Program-made: the position numbers and the translations under genes
In this document: piece by piece, positions 59,701 through 64,000 of the stretch
Layout of the letters: the number at the start of each line of letters is the position of its first letter
Numbering within the stretch: position 1 is the first letter of the stretch
Source of the DNA: Bubalus kerabau
Taxonomy: Eukaryota > Chordata > Mammalia > Artiodactyla > Bovidae
DNA length: 64,000 nucleotides
Direction: 5' to 3'
Assembly (NCBI RefSeq): GCF_029407905.1
Contig: NC_073643.1
Location: forward strand, 38,474,501-38,538,500
The notes under the pieces: model-generated
Seen by the model: the letters and a program-made list of their open reading frames with translations, nothing else
The model's database searches: none
What the model was told of the DNA's origin: nothing

Positions 59701-60458
59701 AAAGCATCAATTCTTGGGTGCTCAGCTTTCTTCACAGTCCAACTCTCACATCCATACATGACCACTGGAAAAACCATAGCCTTGACTAGATGGACCTTTG
59801 TTGGCGAAGTAATGTCTCTGCTCTTTAATATGTTGTCTAGGTTGGTCGTAACTTTCCTTCCAAGAAGTAAGCGTTTTTTAATTTCATGGCTGCAGTCACC
59901 ATCTGCAGTGATTTTGAAGCCCAGAAAAATAAAGTCAGCCACTGTTTCCACTGTTTCCCCATCTATTTGCCAATCATAGCTCATTGCAAATCTAAACTCA
60001 CATCATACATTTCCATTGTGATACTGACCTGCCCTTTGTTCTGCCAGCCTCAGTTTTCTCATCTGTAATTTGGGGAGACATTACTAGGACCAAATGGCAT
60101 CTTGTATGTTCCTGTTGCACAGTAGTTTCCCTTTGACATCCCTGCAAACCCTACCAGGGAGAGAAGTGTGTCTTGTGGGCTGCTCTCTGTATCCATTGGA
60201 ATATTTTATCATTTATCAGACCAAGAGAAAAAAACCCTTTCTAACCTATACTCTACATCACCGGCAAAACATTTGTTGAAAGCAATCCTTGCCTTGCTTG
60301 ATGTCACTGAATCACATTGTCACTGAATTGTCTTCAACTGAATTGCGCAGATGCAGTGCAGACGGCTCTGGTGCAATAACGTGGATGGAGCGCACAAAGG
60401 CTGCCGAACTCAGCACACGCCCTGGGCTGATGGGACCGAGTGTGATGAGCCTGGAAAG
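20641..60458 (+). CDS. ADAMTS9: ADAMTS9, N-terminal 571 residues (exons 1-11; 3' part beyond window)
   Basis: Secreted zinc metalloprotease of the ADAMTS family (GON-1 subgroup with ADAMTS20). The family cleaves versican and other proteoglycans, and human ADAMTS9 is also tied to ciliogenesis. Eleven exons join in frame with no stop: 20641-20755, 21329-21729, 26966-27128, 46457-46746, 48973-49056, 49158-49273, 50297-50337, 50452-50557, 54885-55031, 56421-56562, 60351-60458. Residues 1 to about 25 are the signal peptide and up to Arg287 the propeptide. The mature enzyme would start at Phe288. HELGH-V-FNMPHD gives His434, Glu435, His438 and His444, with the Met-turn at VMAP (Met462). The disintegrin-like module starts around 495. 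Human ADAMTS9 is about 1935 residues, so the thrombospondin repeats and GON domain lie to the right. The gene looks intact. Identity is firm from protein similarity along the whole length. Confidence 0.97.
20756..21328 (+). other. ADAMTS9 intron 1 (573 bp)
   Basis: GT-AG intron. Contains a short L2/MIR 3'-end scrap at about 21120-21175 ('gatacatagtaggtgttcag') and C-rich / CA-rich tracts at 21230-21267. Confidence 0.9.
21329..21729 (+). CDS. ADAMTS9: ADAMTS9 exon 2 (residues 39-172, propeptide)
   Basis: Follows CTCTCTACAG and ends ATG|GTAAGT. Encodes the start of the propeptide: [12 protein letters not shown], then the basic site FKRRRR ending at Arg74 (a furin-type site, present in human), then a Ser-rich stretch at residues 88-96 and the conserved [10 protein letters not shown] and GVNQTKF segments with N-glycosylation sequons at Asn112 and Asn135. 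Cys150 and Cys169 are conserved propeptide cysteines. No frameshift. Confidence 0.97.
24130..24710 (-). mobile_element. L2 LINE fragment (antisense)
   Basis: Reads as reverse L2: 'cacttaaggccattgccactg' and 'ctttgggcctttggatttac', ending with 'tgaataaatgg' near 24700. Diverged. Confidence 0.6.
24785..25005 (-). repeat. MIR SINE
   Basis: MIR-type string: 'cttattatgtgtcttgtact', then 'cccattttgcagttgagggc', then 'ggtagcaagtgacagagctg'. Confidence 0.75.
25075..25200 (+). repeat. MIR SINE fragment
   Basis: 'ggtacctgagttccagattt' followed by 'tctggatctcagtttcccct' matches the MIR core and 3' part. A T-run of about 16 precedes it (25058-25074). Confidence 0.6.
25590..25740 (-). repeat. MER5A-like hAT fossil
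   Basis: 'tcttgggccctacctacccc' followed by 'ttcagtagattagaatttgg' is typical of the MER5A family. Confidence 0.5.
26100..26450 (-). repeat. MIR SINE interrupted by Bov-tA
   Basis: 'ctaagcactttacacacatt' continues after the nested SINE as 'atctcattctcttattgata' and 'gagcttacccaaggtggg'. This is one MIR split by the insertion. Confidence 0.7.
26150..26317 (+). mobile_element. Bov-tA SINE with internal deletion
   Basis: Starts at the SINE 5' end (TTGGGCTTCCCTTGTGGCTC) and ends near GAACGACTTACACTTCAC. Much of the BovA middle is missing. Flanked by TTACACACATT at 26139-26149 and 26318-26328. Confidence 0.9.
26966..27128 (+). CDS. ADAMTS9: ADAMTS9 exon 3 (residues 173-226, cysteine-switch region)
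   Basis: Acceptor TATTTGCAG, donor CACCTCAG|GTATTT, ends in phase 1. Begins [16 protein letters not shown] and contains the acidic run EQEDEE, then PHIIYRH and GQHACDTS with Cys223, the likely cysteine-switch residue. The basic pair I recall at 208-209 in human (Arg-Arg) is Arg-His here. Confidence 0.96.
27200..27370 (-). repeat. MIR SINE
   Basis: 'attgtacaaatgtggaaact' and 'acttgtccagtgtcgcacag' mark a MIR. Confidence 0.7.
28640..28850 (-). repeat. MIR SINE
   Basis: 'ggcaaagcactttacctaca', 'gtaaaggagctgaggctttc' and 'gatctcacagctagtccgtg' mark a MIR. Confidence 0.72.
29880..30000. repeat. Probable MIR remnant
   Basis: Weak MIR-like string 'cagatgagcaaactgtaggg'. Low certainty. Confidence 0.35.
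30320..30380. repeat. L2/MIR 3'-type remnant
   Basis: 'tgttcattcagccatgagct' followed by 'atttattgagtaactcctct'. Only a short piece survives. Confidence 0.45.
31420..31900 (+). mobile_element. Old L1 LINE 3' fragment
   Basis: 'tttattatagcaagtgactg', 'gaaacgacctaagtgtcttt', 'cttatgcagccattaaaaat' and 'gatctcatttttaaaaataa' follow the order seen in the ORF2 end and 3' UTR of old mammalian L1 elements. Confidence 0.6.
32003..32218 (+). mobile_element. Bov-tA SINE
   Basis: Complete, young-looking Bov-tA: CTTCCCTGGTGGCTTAGAGG at the head, GGGTTCGATCCC (tRNA B-box) near 32057, and ACTGAGCGACTTCACTTTTA at the tail. Confidence 0.92.
32490..32650 (-). repeat. MIR SINE
   Basis: 'gcctattttacggttgagta' and 'gtccaaagtcacacagctgg' identify a MIR. 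Confidence 0.72.
33070..33560 (-). mobile_element. Old L1-type 3' UTR fragment (tentative)
   Basis: 'cattttattatgaacatctt', 'ctcccaaatgcctttttaca' and 'caaggtccacacactgcagt' resemble an old mammalian retroelement 3' region. The open frame 33150-33578 is hydrophobic but falls in this AT-rich repeat and is not a gene. Confidence 0.4.
34990..35920 (-). mobile_element. Old L1 LINE fragment (antisense)
   Basis: Runs through 'catcactggaatcattaagc'-type, 'ttgtattgctgaatagtgtt', 'gataaatacctagaagtgag' and 'gcagttttaatttgcatttc' segments in the order of antisense L1 3' UTR/ORF2. Many indels. Confidence 0.6.
36000..37640. other. Intron 3 stretch without recognised elements
   Basis: Contains a T-run at 36427-36446. 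Otherwise AT-rich unique sequence with no supported gene. Confidence 0.4.
37655..37920 (-). repeat. MIR SINE (well preserved)
   Basis: 'cgcttactctgcaccaggct', 'tttcgcagatgaggaaactg' and 'aggcccagagggcttcagtg' give an almost complete MIR. Confidence 0.85.
38042..38120. mobile_element. Mariner-type MITE; miR-2284/2285-like hairpin
   Basis: A 79-bp near-palindrome. The left arm starts TTGGGTTGGCCAAAAGATTT, and the right arm ends with the complementary CTTTTTGGCCAACCCAG. A TA dinucleotide flanks both ends (38040-38041 and 38121-38122), as expected for mariner. The arms pair over about 32 bp with one clear mismatch and several G-U pairs around a loop of about 15 nt. Ruminant miR-2284 and miR-2285 precursors derive from this type of element. 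The right-arm segment from 38090 (AAAACCCAAATGAACTTTTT) resembles miR-2285. The sense strand is transcribed as part of the ADAMTS9 intron. Confidence 0.8.
38165..38445 (+). mobile_element. Bov-A2 SINE (BovA dimer)
   Basis: Two BovA monomers in tandem (about 38165-38300 and 38308-38420), each starting GGAGAAGG(C/A)AATGGCA, with an AGC-repeat tail (38425-38445). Flanked by ATCATTAAAATT at 38153-38164 and 38446-38457, an exact 12-bp target duplication. Confidence 0.95.
38840..38990 (+). repeat. MIR 3' fragment
   Basis: 'gtttgatcatttatggaatg', 'gtgctgtgaggaaggatcag' and 'gttttcaatagtgcttggca' form the 3' half of a MIR. Confidence 0.6.
39000..40430. other. Intron 3 stretch without a supported gene
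   Basis: A C-rich run lies at 39685-39705. Open frames at 39050-39349 and 39435-39740 lack family features. No clear repeat apart from possible old L1 near 39870-40000. Confidence 0.4.
40440..40650 (-). repeat. MIR SINE
   Basis: 'ttttaaccgtcacagttatc' and 'tttacggatgagaaaactga' identify a MIR. Confidence 0.72.
41340..41440 (-). repeat. MIR remnant
   Basis: 'attgaagaggtcagaaaact' followed by 'aaggccaagagaagtgattc'. Confidence 0.5.
41540..42010 (+). mobile_element. Old L1 LINE 3' end
   Basis: Continuous match by eye to old L1 ORF2 end and 3' UTR: 'atagtagaatactagatggc', 'gatgagccttgaaaacatta', 'ctaagtgaaagaggccagac', 'ccactgaactgtatactttg'. Ends in an AT-rich tail. Confidence 0.75.
42011..42990. 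other. AT-rich intron 3 stretch
   Basis: No gene or clear repeat recognised. Confidence 0.4.
42995..43330 (-). mobile_element. Old L1-type 3' UTR fragment (antisense)
   Basis: 'cagctttattgagatataat' followed by 'tcacataccatactattcat', then 'gttgcctattctggaaattt'. Typical of antisense L1 3' UTR. Confidence 0.65.
43370..44215 (+). mobile_element. Old L1 ORF2 fragment interrupted by Bov-tA
   Basis: 43380-43910 translates in pieces to L1 ORF2-like sequence ('atagaacattctccagacta', 'caaaagaagttgg'-type words). 44110-44170 ('aaagatctcaaatcaaaaac') continues it after the nested SINE. Degraded. Confidence 0.6.
43912..44110 (+). mobile_element. Bov-tA SINE nested in L1
   Basis: Forward Bov-tA with GGGTTCGATCCCTGGGTC near 43954 and ATCCCATGGACAGAGGAGCC. 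Tail of ACAC repeats. The 5' end is diverged. Confidence 0.88.
44370..44590 (+). repeat. MIR SINE
   Basis: 'cattggacaagttacttaat', 'cctcatctgtacagtagagg' and 'ggcatgtagtaggtgcttga' mark a nearly complete MIR. Confidence 0.8.
44650..44874 (+). mobile_element. Bov-tA SINE
   Basis: GGGGCTTCCCAGGTAGCTCA to the ACACAC tail. Target duplication TACATATATGAAT at 44637-44649 and 44875-44887, an exact 13-bp match. Confidence 0.93.
45430..45595 (+). repeat. MER5A-like hAT fossil
   Basis: 'gaatcacttagagatcttgt', 'tttatatttctaacaagctt' and 'ggtccatggaccacactttc' fit MER5A. Confidence 0.6.
46109..46245 (+). mobile_element. 5'-truncated BovA SINE
   Basis: BovA monomer from TTGGAGAAGGAAATGGCAAC to an ACACAC tail. 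Exact target duplication ATGGAAGCTTCC at 46097-46108 and 46246-46257. About 210 bp upstream of exon 4. Confidence 0.95.
46457..46746 (+). CDS. ADAMTS9: ADAMTS9 exon 4 (residues 227-323; propeptide end and start of protease)
   Basis: Acceptor TTGTTACAG, donor TCAATT|GTAAGT. It encodes a basic, poorly conserved linker ([11 protein letters not shown]...) and sequons at Asn258 and Asn269. Next comes [12 protein letters not shown] ending at Arg287, the main furin-type cleavage site, and then [19 protein letters not shown], the first strand of the metalloprotease domain. Residue 280 is Gly (GGG at 46615-46617), where I recall Arg in human. Confidence 0.96.
46925..47110 (-). repeat. MIR SINE
   Basis: 'gtttattctgcattagacaa', 'tttgttgataagaaaactga' and 'cctcacaggagttgggttgc'. 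Confidence 0.72.
47205..47310. repeat. MER5A-like fragment
   Basis: 'ctatcccccacccccaggat' followed by 'ttttaattaagtagttttgg'. Confidence 0.45.
47482..47765. mobile_element. Non-autonomous DNA-transposon fossil with terminal inverted repeats
   Basis: The left end AGCACTGCCCAATAGAA and right end TGTTGGACAGTGCAGCT are inverted copies of each other. The interior ('tttgttagccacacacacaa', 'cacatctcagttcagacaag', 'gccacatttcagttgttcag') matches a common mammalian hAT-type family whose name I cannot fix. Confidence 0.6.
48330..48530 (+). repeat. MIR SINE
   Basis: 'cagctctgctatttaccact', 'tggacaagttgcttagcttc' and 'tctgagcctcatttttctca'. Confidence 0.8.
48973..49056 (+). CDS. ADAMTS9: ADAMTS9 exon 5 (residues 324-351)
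   Basis: 84 bp, 28 whole codons. Acceptor CTCGGTTGCAG, donor GAACAG|GTAATA. Encodes [20 protein letters not shown] then LVVIHNEQ, a conserved helix/strand of the metalloprotease domain. Confidence 0.96.
49057..49157 (+). other. ADAMTS9 intron 5 (101 bp)
   Basis: Very short GT-AG intron, GTAATA to TATTTAG. Close to the lower limit for efficient mammalian splicing. Confidence 0.95.
49158..49273 (+). CDS. ADAMTS9: ADAMTS9 exon 6 (residues 352-389 and part of 390)
   Basis: Encodes [20 protein letters not shown], then [18 protein letters not shown] and the first two bases of Arg390. Donor ACGAG|GTATAT. The HDTAVL(V)TR block is a conserved metalloprotease strand. Confidence 0.96.
49350..49605 (-). 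mobile_element. MER20 hAT-Charlie element
   Basis: Reads as reverse MER20 from 'tttttcagctttagcactat' through 'tggggactgccctgtgccct' and 'ccagacattgccagatgctc' to 'acacctggttgagaaccact'. Nearly full length. In placental mammals some MER20 copies act as regulatory elements in endometrial cells. Nothing here shows that this one does. Confidence 0.8.
49865..49890 (+). mobile_element. 26-nt SINE-head insertion ('tailless' Bov-tA)
   Basis: Only the 5' tRNA-like head of Bov-tA is present (GGCTTCCCTGGTGGCTCAGA then CAGTAC). It is bounded by 18-bp direct repeats with two mismatches at 49847-49864 and 49891-49908 (core TATGCTGGCCT exact). Confidence 0.8.
50297..50337 (+). CDS. ADAMTS9: ADAMTS9 exon 7 (residues 390-403)
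   Basis: A 41-bp mini-exon between TTGCTTTCAG and ACATTAG|GTGAGT. Encodes (R)[13 protein letters not shown] plus one base of Gly404. Both splice sites are strong and the junction is in frame on both sides. Confidence 0.96.
50338..50451 (+). other. ADAMTS9 intron 7 (114 bp)
   Basis: Short GT-AG intron, GTGAGT to TTTCTAATAG. Confidence 0.95.
50452..50557 (+). CDS. ADAMTS9: ADAMTS9 exon 8 (residues 404-438 and part of 439; zinc-binding HELGH)
   Basis: Encodes [30 protein letters not shown] and HELGH. His434 and His438 are zinc ligands and Glu435 is the catalytic base. Donor GGCCATGT|GTATGT splits Val439, so the HExxHxxNxxHD motif is spread over two exons. Confidence 0.97.
50558..54884 (+). other. 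ADAMTS9 intron 8 (4327 bp)
   Basis: GT-AG. A MIR lies at 53120-53340. 54040-54600 is free of recognisable repeats and rich in TAATT and related words, a candidate conserved regulatory segment. 50560-53100 has no gene. No extra exon seen. Confidence 0.88.
53120..53340 (+). repeat. MIR SINE
   Basis: 'taataaccatgtgaccttga', 'caatttcctcttctgtaaaa' and 'tgcatttaacacactggcta'. Confidence 0.75.
54885..55031 (+). CDS. ADAMTS9: ADAMTS9 exon 9 (residues 439-487 and part of 488; third zinc ligand and Met-turn)
   Basis: Completes VFNMPHDD (His444, Asp445), then [20 protein letters not shown] with Met462 of the Met-turn, and [20 protein letters not shown]. Acceptor TCGGCCTTAG, donor TTAGA|GTAAGA. All catalytic residues are intact. 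Confidence 0.97.
55826..56000 (-). repeat. L2/MIR 3'-type fragment
   Basis: 'tcagcaaatatttactaaac' followed by 'actgattgctatggacagga' and 'gaagcttatactctattgga'. Confidence 0.65.
56061..56198 (+). mobile_element. 5'-truncated BovA SINE
   Basis: BovA monomer from GTGGAGAAGGAAATGGCAAC to a CATG-repeat tail (56180-56197). Approximate GTTGTAT duplication on both sides (56052-56058 and 56196-56202). Confidence 0.85.
56421..56562 (+). CDS. ADAMTS9: ADAMTS9 exon 10 (residues 488-535; disintegrin-like module)
   Basis: Begins (D)[20 protein letters not shown], then [20 protein letters not shown] and SQVCPYM. Acceptor CTTCCCACAG, donor ATATG|GTAAGT, phase 0. It joins the end of the protease domain to the disintegrin-like module (Cys494, Cys519 and Cys532). 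Confidence 0.96.
57333..57548 (-). mobile_element. Bov-tA SINE
   Basis: Reverse Bov-tA: 'gctcaattgctcagtcgcat', 'ggtccatggatatctcaggc', 'acccagggactgaacctgag'. Confidence 0.88.
57745..58580 (+). pseudogene. Probable processed retrocopy of a 3' UTR (parent gene not recognised)
   Basis: The insert ends with AATAAA at 58554-58559, then 17 nt, then an 11-A run (58577-58587). AAAAAAATAGTA occurs at 57733-57744 and again at 58581-58592, consistent with an L1-style target duplication. The interior is non-repetitive, CpG-poor and without a convincing coding frame, so only the 3' UTR of the source mRNA seems to have been copied (5'-truncated). A 47-nt SINE fragment was inserted later at 57971-58017. 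It is on the same strand as ADAMTS9. I do not recognise the parent. Confidence 0.65.
57971..58017 (-). mobile_element. 47-nt 5'-truncated Bov-tA fragment
   Basis: Only the SINE 3' end is present ('cttagtcactcagttgtatc', reverse). Exact CATGATGCCT duplication at 57961-57970 and 58018-58027. Confidence 0.87.
58779..58983 (+). mobile_element. Bov-tA SINE
   Basis: Full-length forward Bov-tA from CTTCCCAGGCGGCTCAG to ACACACTC. Target duplication AGTAAAAGCAATGGG at 58764-58778 and 58984-58998, exact over 15 bp. Confidence 0.93.
59309..59990 (-). mobile_element. BovB LINE copy E (antisense, 5'-truncated)
   Basis: Reverse BovB 3' end. The minus-strand frame at 59487-59984 is open for 165 codons ([20 protein letters not shown] through the VVMYGCESW block). 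The 3' tail is TTCAG repeats at 59309-59350. A 32-bp unit is tandemly duplicated at 59292-59323 and 59324-59355, with small differences toward its end. No RT catalytic core is left. Confidence 0.9.
60351..60458 (+). CDS. ADAMTS9: ADAMTS9 exon 11 (residues 536-571)
   Basis: 36 whole codons: [20 protein letters not shown], then [16 protein letters not shown]. Acceptor AATTGCGCAG. The donor is AAG|GCAAGT, a GC donor that matches the GC-AG consensus exactly. The next family residues (HC...FC) are not found in the remaining 3.5 kb, so exon 12 lies outside the window. The alternative GT four bases downstream would change the reading phase and is less likely. Confidence 0.93.
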
Positions 60459-61443
60459 GCAAGTAACGCCCCGATCTGTCCTTCTGTCTTGGGGCAGATG
60501 TGGGCAAGATCTGGGCTGTAGGCTCAGTCACCATTGTTGAGAACATAAGTTAATGCAGTGTGTTTCAGCATGCATAATACTTTTTTGAGGTAGGAGGTTC
60601 AACTTTGCTCTTGAAAATTGTGCAGACTTACCTTACAGCCTAAAACTGACACAAGGGACATAGCTATCATTATTTCTTCAATTTATTAGACATATTTTTC
60701 TCATTTTTAATGTTTTTGAAATTCCAATGTGCTTTTCAATTTATGGGAACATTTAATGTGAGGTAGCACATCTTTTCTCTCTCTCTCTCTCTTAGAGTGG
60801 CAGTGGAAAAGGCTGTTATTAAGTTGGTGGAATATCTTAAAATCAAGAAAATACAGAAAGACTTACTGTGTTCACTACTTGGATACTAGGCTTTTTCCAG
60901 CCAGTATTGATCGCTTAATGGAGCTGTGATGTCACCTGGGTTATTTGCAAATCCAAATTCTGAGTTAGTTCTAATAGTTCCCATTTATTTGTTAGTAACC
61001 AAACAAAATCTGCTTCTTATATAGCCTAGTGATAACAACGTCCCAACAACTACAAGTAGTATTAATGTAACATATTGCACCTGGTGTCTATCTTTTAAGA
61101 AAAAAAAGGGTAGTATGTTAAGGATTTACTTATCAAAAGTTTTAGATATGAACCTGACTTTTAAATTCATAAAGAAAATGGTATTCTGTCACTTACCTGT
61201 GATGCAATCCCTGTACTATATCTGAGTCTCATGTCCTCCTTACTTAAGTTTTTTCCTTTCTCCTCACCTCTCTCATCATCCACTTTACTCACTTTTATTA
61301 TTTTGTCCTCATCTGATTTTCTGTTTTTCCACTTTAGGAATCAGTAGCTCCCAGTGTTTTCATGGAAACATGCTGTCCTCAGAGATGAGGAACTTACCTA
61401 TCCCATCCCTGATTTTATAGATAGGGAACACAAAGGAGAAATG

Positions 61444-61608
61444 ACTTCAGTTCAGTTCAGTTCAGTTGCTCAGTCATATTCAACTCTTTGGGACCCCATG
61501 GACTGTAGCATGCCAGGTTTCCCTGTCCATCACCAATATTCAGGACTGGTTTCCTTCAGGAGTGACAGGTTTGATCTCCTTGCAGTCCAAGGGACTCTCA
61601 AGAGTCTG
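61444..61608 (-). mobile_element. BovB 3'-end fragment with internal deletion
   Basis: The TTCAG-repeat tail, then 'cagtcatattcaactctttg', then a jump from 'ccctgtccatcaccaa' to 'tattcaggactggtttcctt', showing a deletion of a few hundred bases relative to copy E. Confidence 0.85.
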
Positions 61609-63927
61609 ACTTTCCCAAGGTCATTCAGCCTCACTCAGGGTGGAGTCCTCACACACCCCCCCTCCCTCCCCATGTTTCTTCTTTGCTTTCTGTGCCTGAA
61701 GGGGCCGCAGGCTCCGCAGCTGTAGGCTGTGGCCATAACTCAAGCTCACTGAGCTCTTGAAGTTTCTGTGGTCAAGCAGGAGAACTAGTAGCTTATCCAC
61801 TCATTTCTTAGAGTGATTTCAATTTTTTAAATGTTTTTAGAGTGGTTTTATAAAGTTGCAATGAAGATGATTTTGTATTGACCTAGATTGGTTACTCTGT
61901 CAGCTCTGGTCTCACTTCTCTACAGCTAGGACCTCAGCATTTGAGAATACAGCTTTCTCCAAGAGCAGCCTAACAAAACTGTGTAAGGACATAAGCATAA
62001 CAACTTTTGCACTGCCTCTTTCACTCACTTAGAAAGAAATATATCTACTTGGTCAGAGTGAACTTTTACTTTTTGCAAAACATCTAACTCAGTGTGTTGT
62101 TGATGGCCAAAGAATCTTAGGTTTGAGCGGAAATATGGTTCCTAGGCTTCCACGTCAGCCATCAGAATTCGCTCGTTCTTCCTCAGTGAAGATGTAGCTT
62201 CAGAGTCCTTCTATACGTAGTCACCCATACAGCTGTTGTCAGTTGATGGGAGATGACAGTAGACATGGTTGACAACTTAGTTAGCTGATCTGAGTTGGAA
62301 CCAGCCAACTATTCATTTAAATTGAGTCTGTTTGAGCTCAAAGATATCACTGGTATTGTGTCATGGTTCTTAGTCAATCTGATATATCCACCTATTATGT
62401 CTAAATCTGATACGTGTTACTGATGGAAAAACCTTAACAAAGAAGAACTGTCAATCATATGATGACATGAATTGTATTTAGTAAAATAGTCATGTACAGG
62501 CTACCAAGCTCCATGTAGTACTTGAGAAGATGTCTGTTGTGTCTTTTTCTAATCTTCTGTTTTTGTAACAGTAGCAGAAGATAAAAGATTATAGTATAAT
62601 CTCATACCTGATAAATGGGGGGTTTGGGGAGATCTTTCAAAAAAACATTTACCTTGTAAGCGTTTGTTCAGCAAAAGCAAGAGACTTCAAGGCATTCCAA
62701 AGGGCAGACTCTGAACACTTTCAGAGAAGCAGCTATGCAGAGAACATGATGGGTACATTTTTAGTTTGTTTTAGTAAAGTGGCTAAGTCTCTAGTAGCTT
62801 ATATTAAAGACATGGCTGTTTGTGTGTTTATTTCCCAGAAGAGCGTTTATGCATTTTACAAATAAGATGGTGAATATGTTTGCACAAATGTTCTGTGTTT
62901 CTCCATTCTGTTTTGTTTTCATCAAATTGGCAGTAAAACCTTATCCTTTTCTCTAGCAAATTCTAACTCCCTTTGCTGCTAGGTTAAATTTTTTTCCTTT
63001 CTCTTCTCTCTGCCCTGCTCCCTCAGCAGTAATCTGTCTTGGACTGCTGACACAATGTTATTTTGATGAATGGCTCTCTCATGTCCCTTTATTTTTTTCC
63101 ATTTTCTTGTTAAGTCCATTAACATTTTCATTTTAACCCTATTTGTAAATCTGAGGTTTGAAACTCTTGTATTTTAAGCTTCTCTGGAACAAAATTGACC
63201 TCCAAGTCCTTCTTCCAGTCTCTTTAGAAAAACATTTATGTAAAATATCATTTAAATGATTCTGGGTGCTTTTAGGGAAGGCCGATTATATTTTGGCTCC
63301 AGCTCCACCAGTTGCTTAATGCTTTGTTATGATGTAATGGTTTTTCTAGTATATAATTATTGTTTGTTTAGTTTCCTGGTAAAATAGATTAACTTGATAC
63401 ATATTTGCCAAACAGTCCCCATTTCCAGCCTCTTTCACGCAGGTTCTTCCCTCTTCCTCTGAGGTTCTCCCTTCCCTTTGAACCCCCATCAGTGGTCCTA
63501 TCAGTAAGAAATATTTAAGTTGCAAATGAGTTTTATTTAGGTTTTCTTTTAAGAAGGGACCCTATAAGGACATTTTAATCCATTGTTAACTAACCTATGC
63601 CCTTATTCTGCTCTGGTTTATGGTAATACTTAATGAGAATTATGGTCACTTTAAAGAATATTGTTCTTGTGTGGAGGTAGAGTCTATAGAATAGGGAGGC
63701 CAACAGACTAAAGACTGAAGTGTTGTGAGGAAAAAAATATATTTCCAGACAACTTCTCATTATGAGAGTCCATGACTAGCCATAGGAATGTTCTCTTTAG
63801 TTTGTAGAATTTATAAAATGTGTATCCGAGTTTGGGCATTGGCTATAACCTCAATTGTATATTAATTAAGAATTTTGTTCAGGTCAGATTGAATTATAGT
63901 AGTGTAAGAAAATTGGCTTTTTTTCTG

Positions 63928-63947
63928 ACACACACACACACACACAA
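63928..63947. repeat. (AC)n microsatellite
   Basis: About ten AC units. Confidence 0.9.
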
Positions 63948-64000
63948 ACTAGTCAGATGTAAGCAAGTCATGGAGCTGCCATGGTAGGTGTACAAAATAA

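Larger units (their letters stand above)
56563..60350 (+). other. ADAMTS9 intron 10 (3788 bp)
   Basis: GT-AG (GTAAGT to TTGCGCAG). Densely nested: an old L1 (about 57200-59180) is split by a Bov-tA, a probable 3'-UTR retrocopy and another Bov-tA, then a BovB lies in reverse. Only about 560 bp at the left and 350 bp at the right are not recognised as transposon. Confidence 0.9.
60459..64000 (+). other. ADAMTS9 intron 11 (first 3.5 kb)
   Basis: Starts with the GC donor. Contains a CT run at 60778-60792, a rearranged BovB scrap at 61444-61608 and an (AC)n run at 63928-63947. 61740-63900 is AT-rich with no exon or clear repeat recognised. Confidence 0.85.

Noticed and set aside
60775..60850. Possible exon after the CT run and TTAG at 60795
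   Set aside because: The following translation (SGSGKGCY) stops at once and does not match the expected ADAMTS9 continuation.
1..64000. A novel multi-gene defence, metabolic or mobile system
   Set aside because: The window holds one vertebrate gene and decayed transposons; no clustered novel ORFs, operons or arrays were found on either strand.

Overview
The window is nuclear DNA from a ruminant (Bovidae or a close relative). The evidence is the repeat content: at least five BovB (RTE-clade) LINE copies, about a dozen Bov-tA / Bov-A2 SINEs, and a mariner-derived palindrome of the type that gave rise to the ruminant miR-2284/2285 families, on an older mammalian background of L1, L2, MIR and hAT (MER5, MER20) fossils. 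I cannot separate cattle from sheep, goat or buffalo. There is no sign of bacterial, plasmid, phage or CRISPR content.

The only protein-coding gene I can support is ADAMTS9, on the + strand. The first 11 coding exons are present (join 20641-20755, 21329-21729, 26966-27128, 46457-46746, 48973-49056, 49158-49273, 50297-50337, 50452-50557, 54885-55031, 56421-56562, 60351-60458). They join in frame to 1713 nt, or 571 residues: signal peptide, propeptide, the whole metalloprotease domain and the start of the disintegrin-like module. The remaining exons lie beyond the right edge. Residue numbering matches the human protein at all the landmarks I could check (furin-type Arg74 and Arg287, zinc-site His434/Glu435/His438/His444).

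Layout: 1-19.1 kb is intergenic or far-upstream sequence dominated by BovB, Bov-tA, L1 and L2. 19.2-23.3 kb is a GC-rich CpG-island promoter region, with a CT/CA microsatellite upstream, an upstream ORF in the same frame as ADAMTS9, and a G-quadruplex-capable tract just before the start codon. 23.3-46.4 kb is introns 2 and 3, mostly old repeats, with a miR-2284/2285-like hairpin and a Bov-A2 dimer near 38 kb. 46.4-60.5 kb is the exon cluster encoding the protease domain. 60.5-64 kb is the start of intron 11.

I found no new multi-gene system. The most interesting items are: replacement of two propeptide arginines (209 and 280) that I recall as furin-type sites in human; a GC-AG intron after exon 11; an in-frame upstream ORF separated from ADAMTS9 by one TAA; the 5'-UTR G-quadruplex tract; the miRNA-like MITE hairpin; a probable 3'-UTR retrocopy with its own AATAAA in intron 10; a 26-nt 'tailless' SINE-head insertion with target duplications; and two BovB copies carrying segments copied from elsewhere in the same element, one inverted and one direct.
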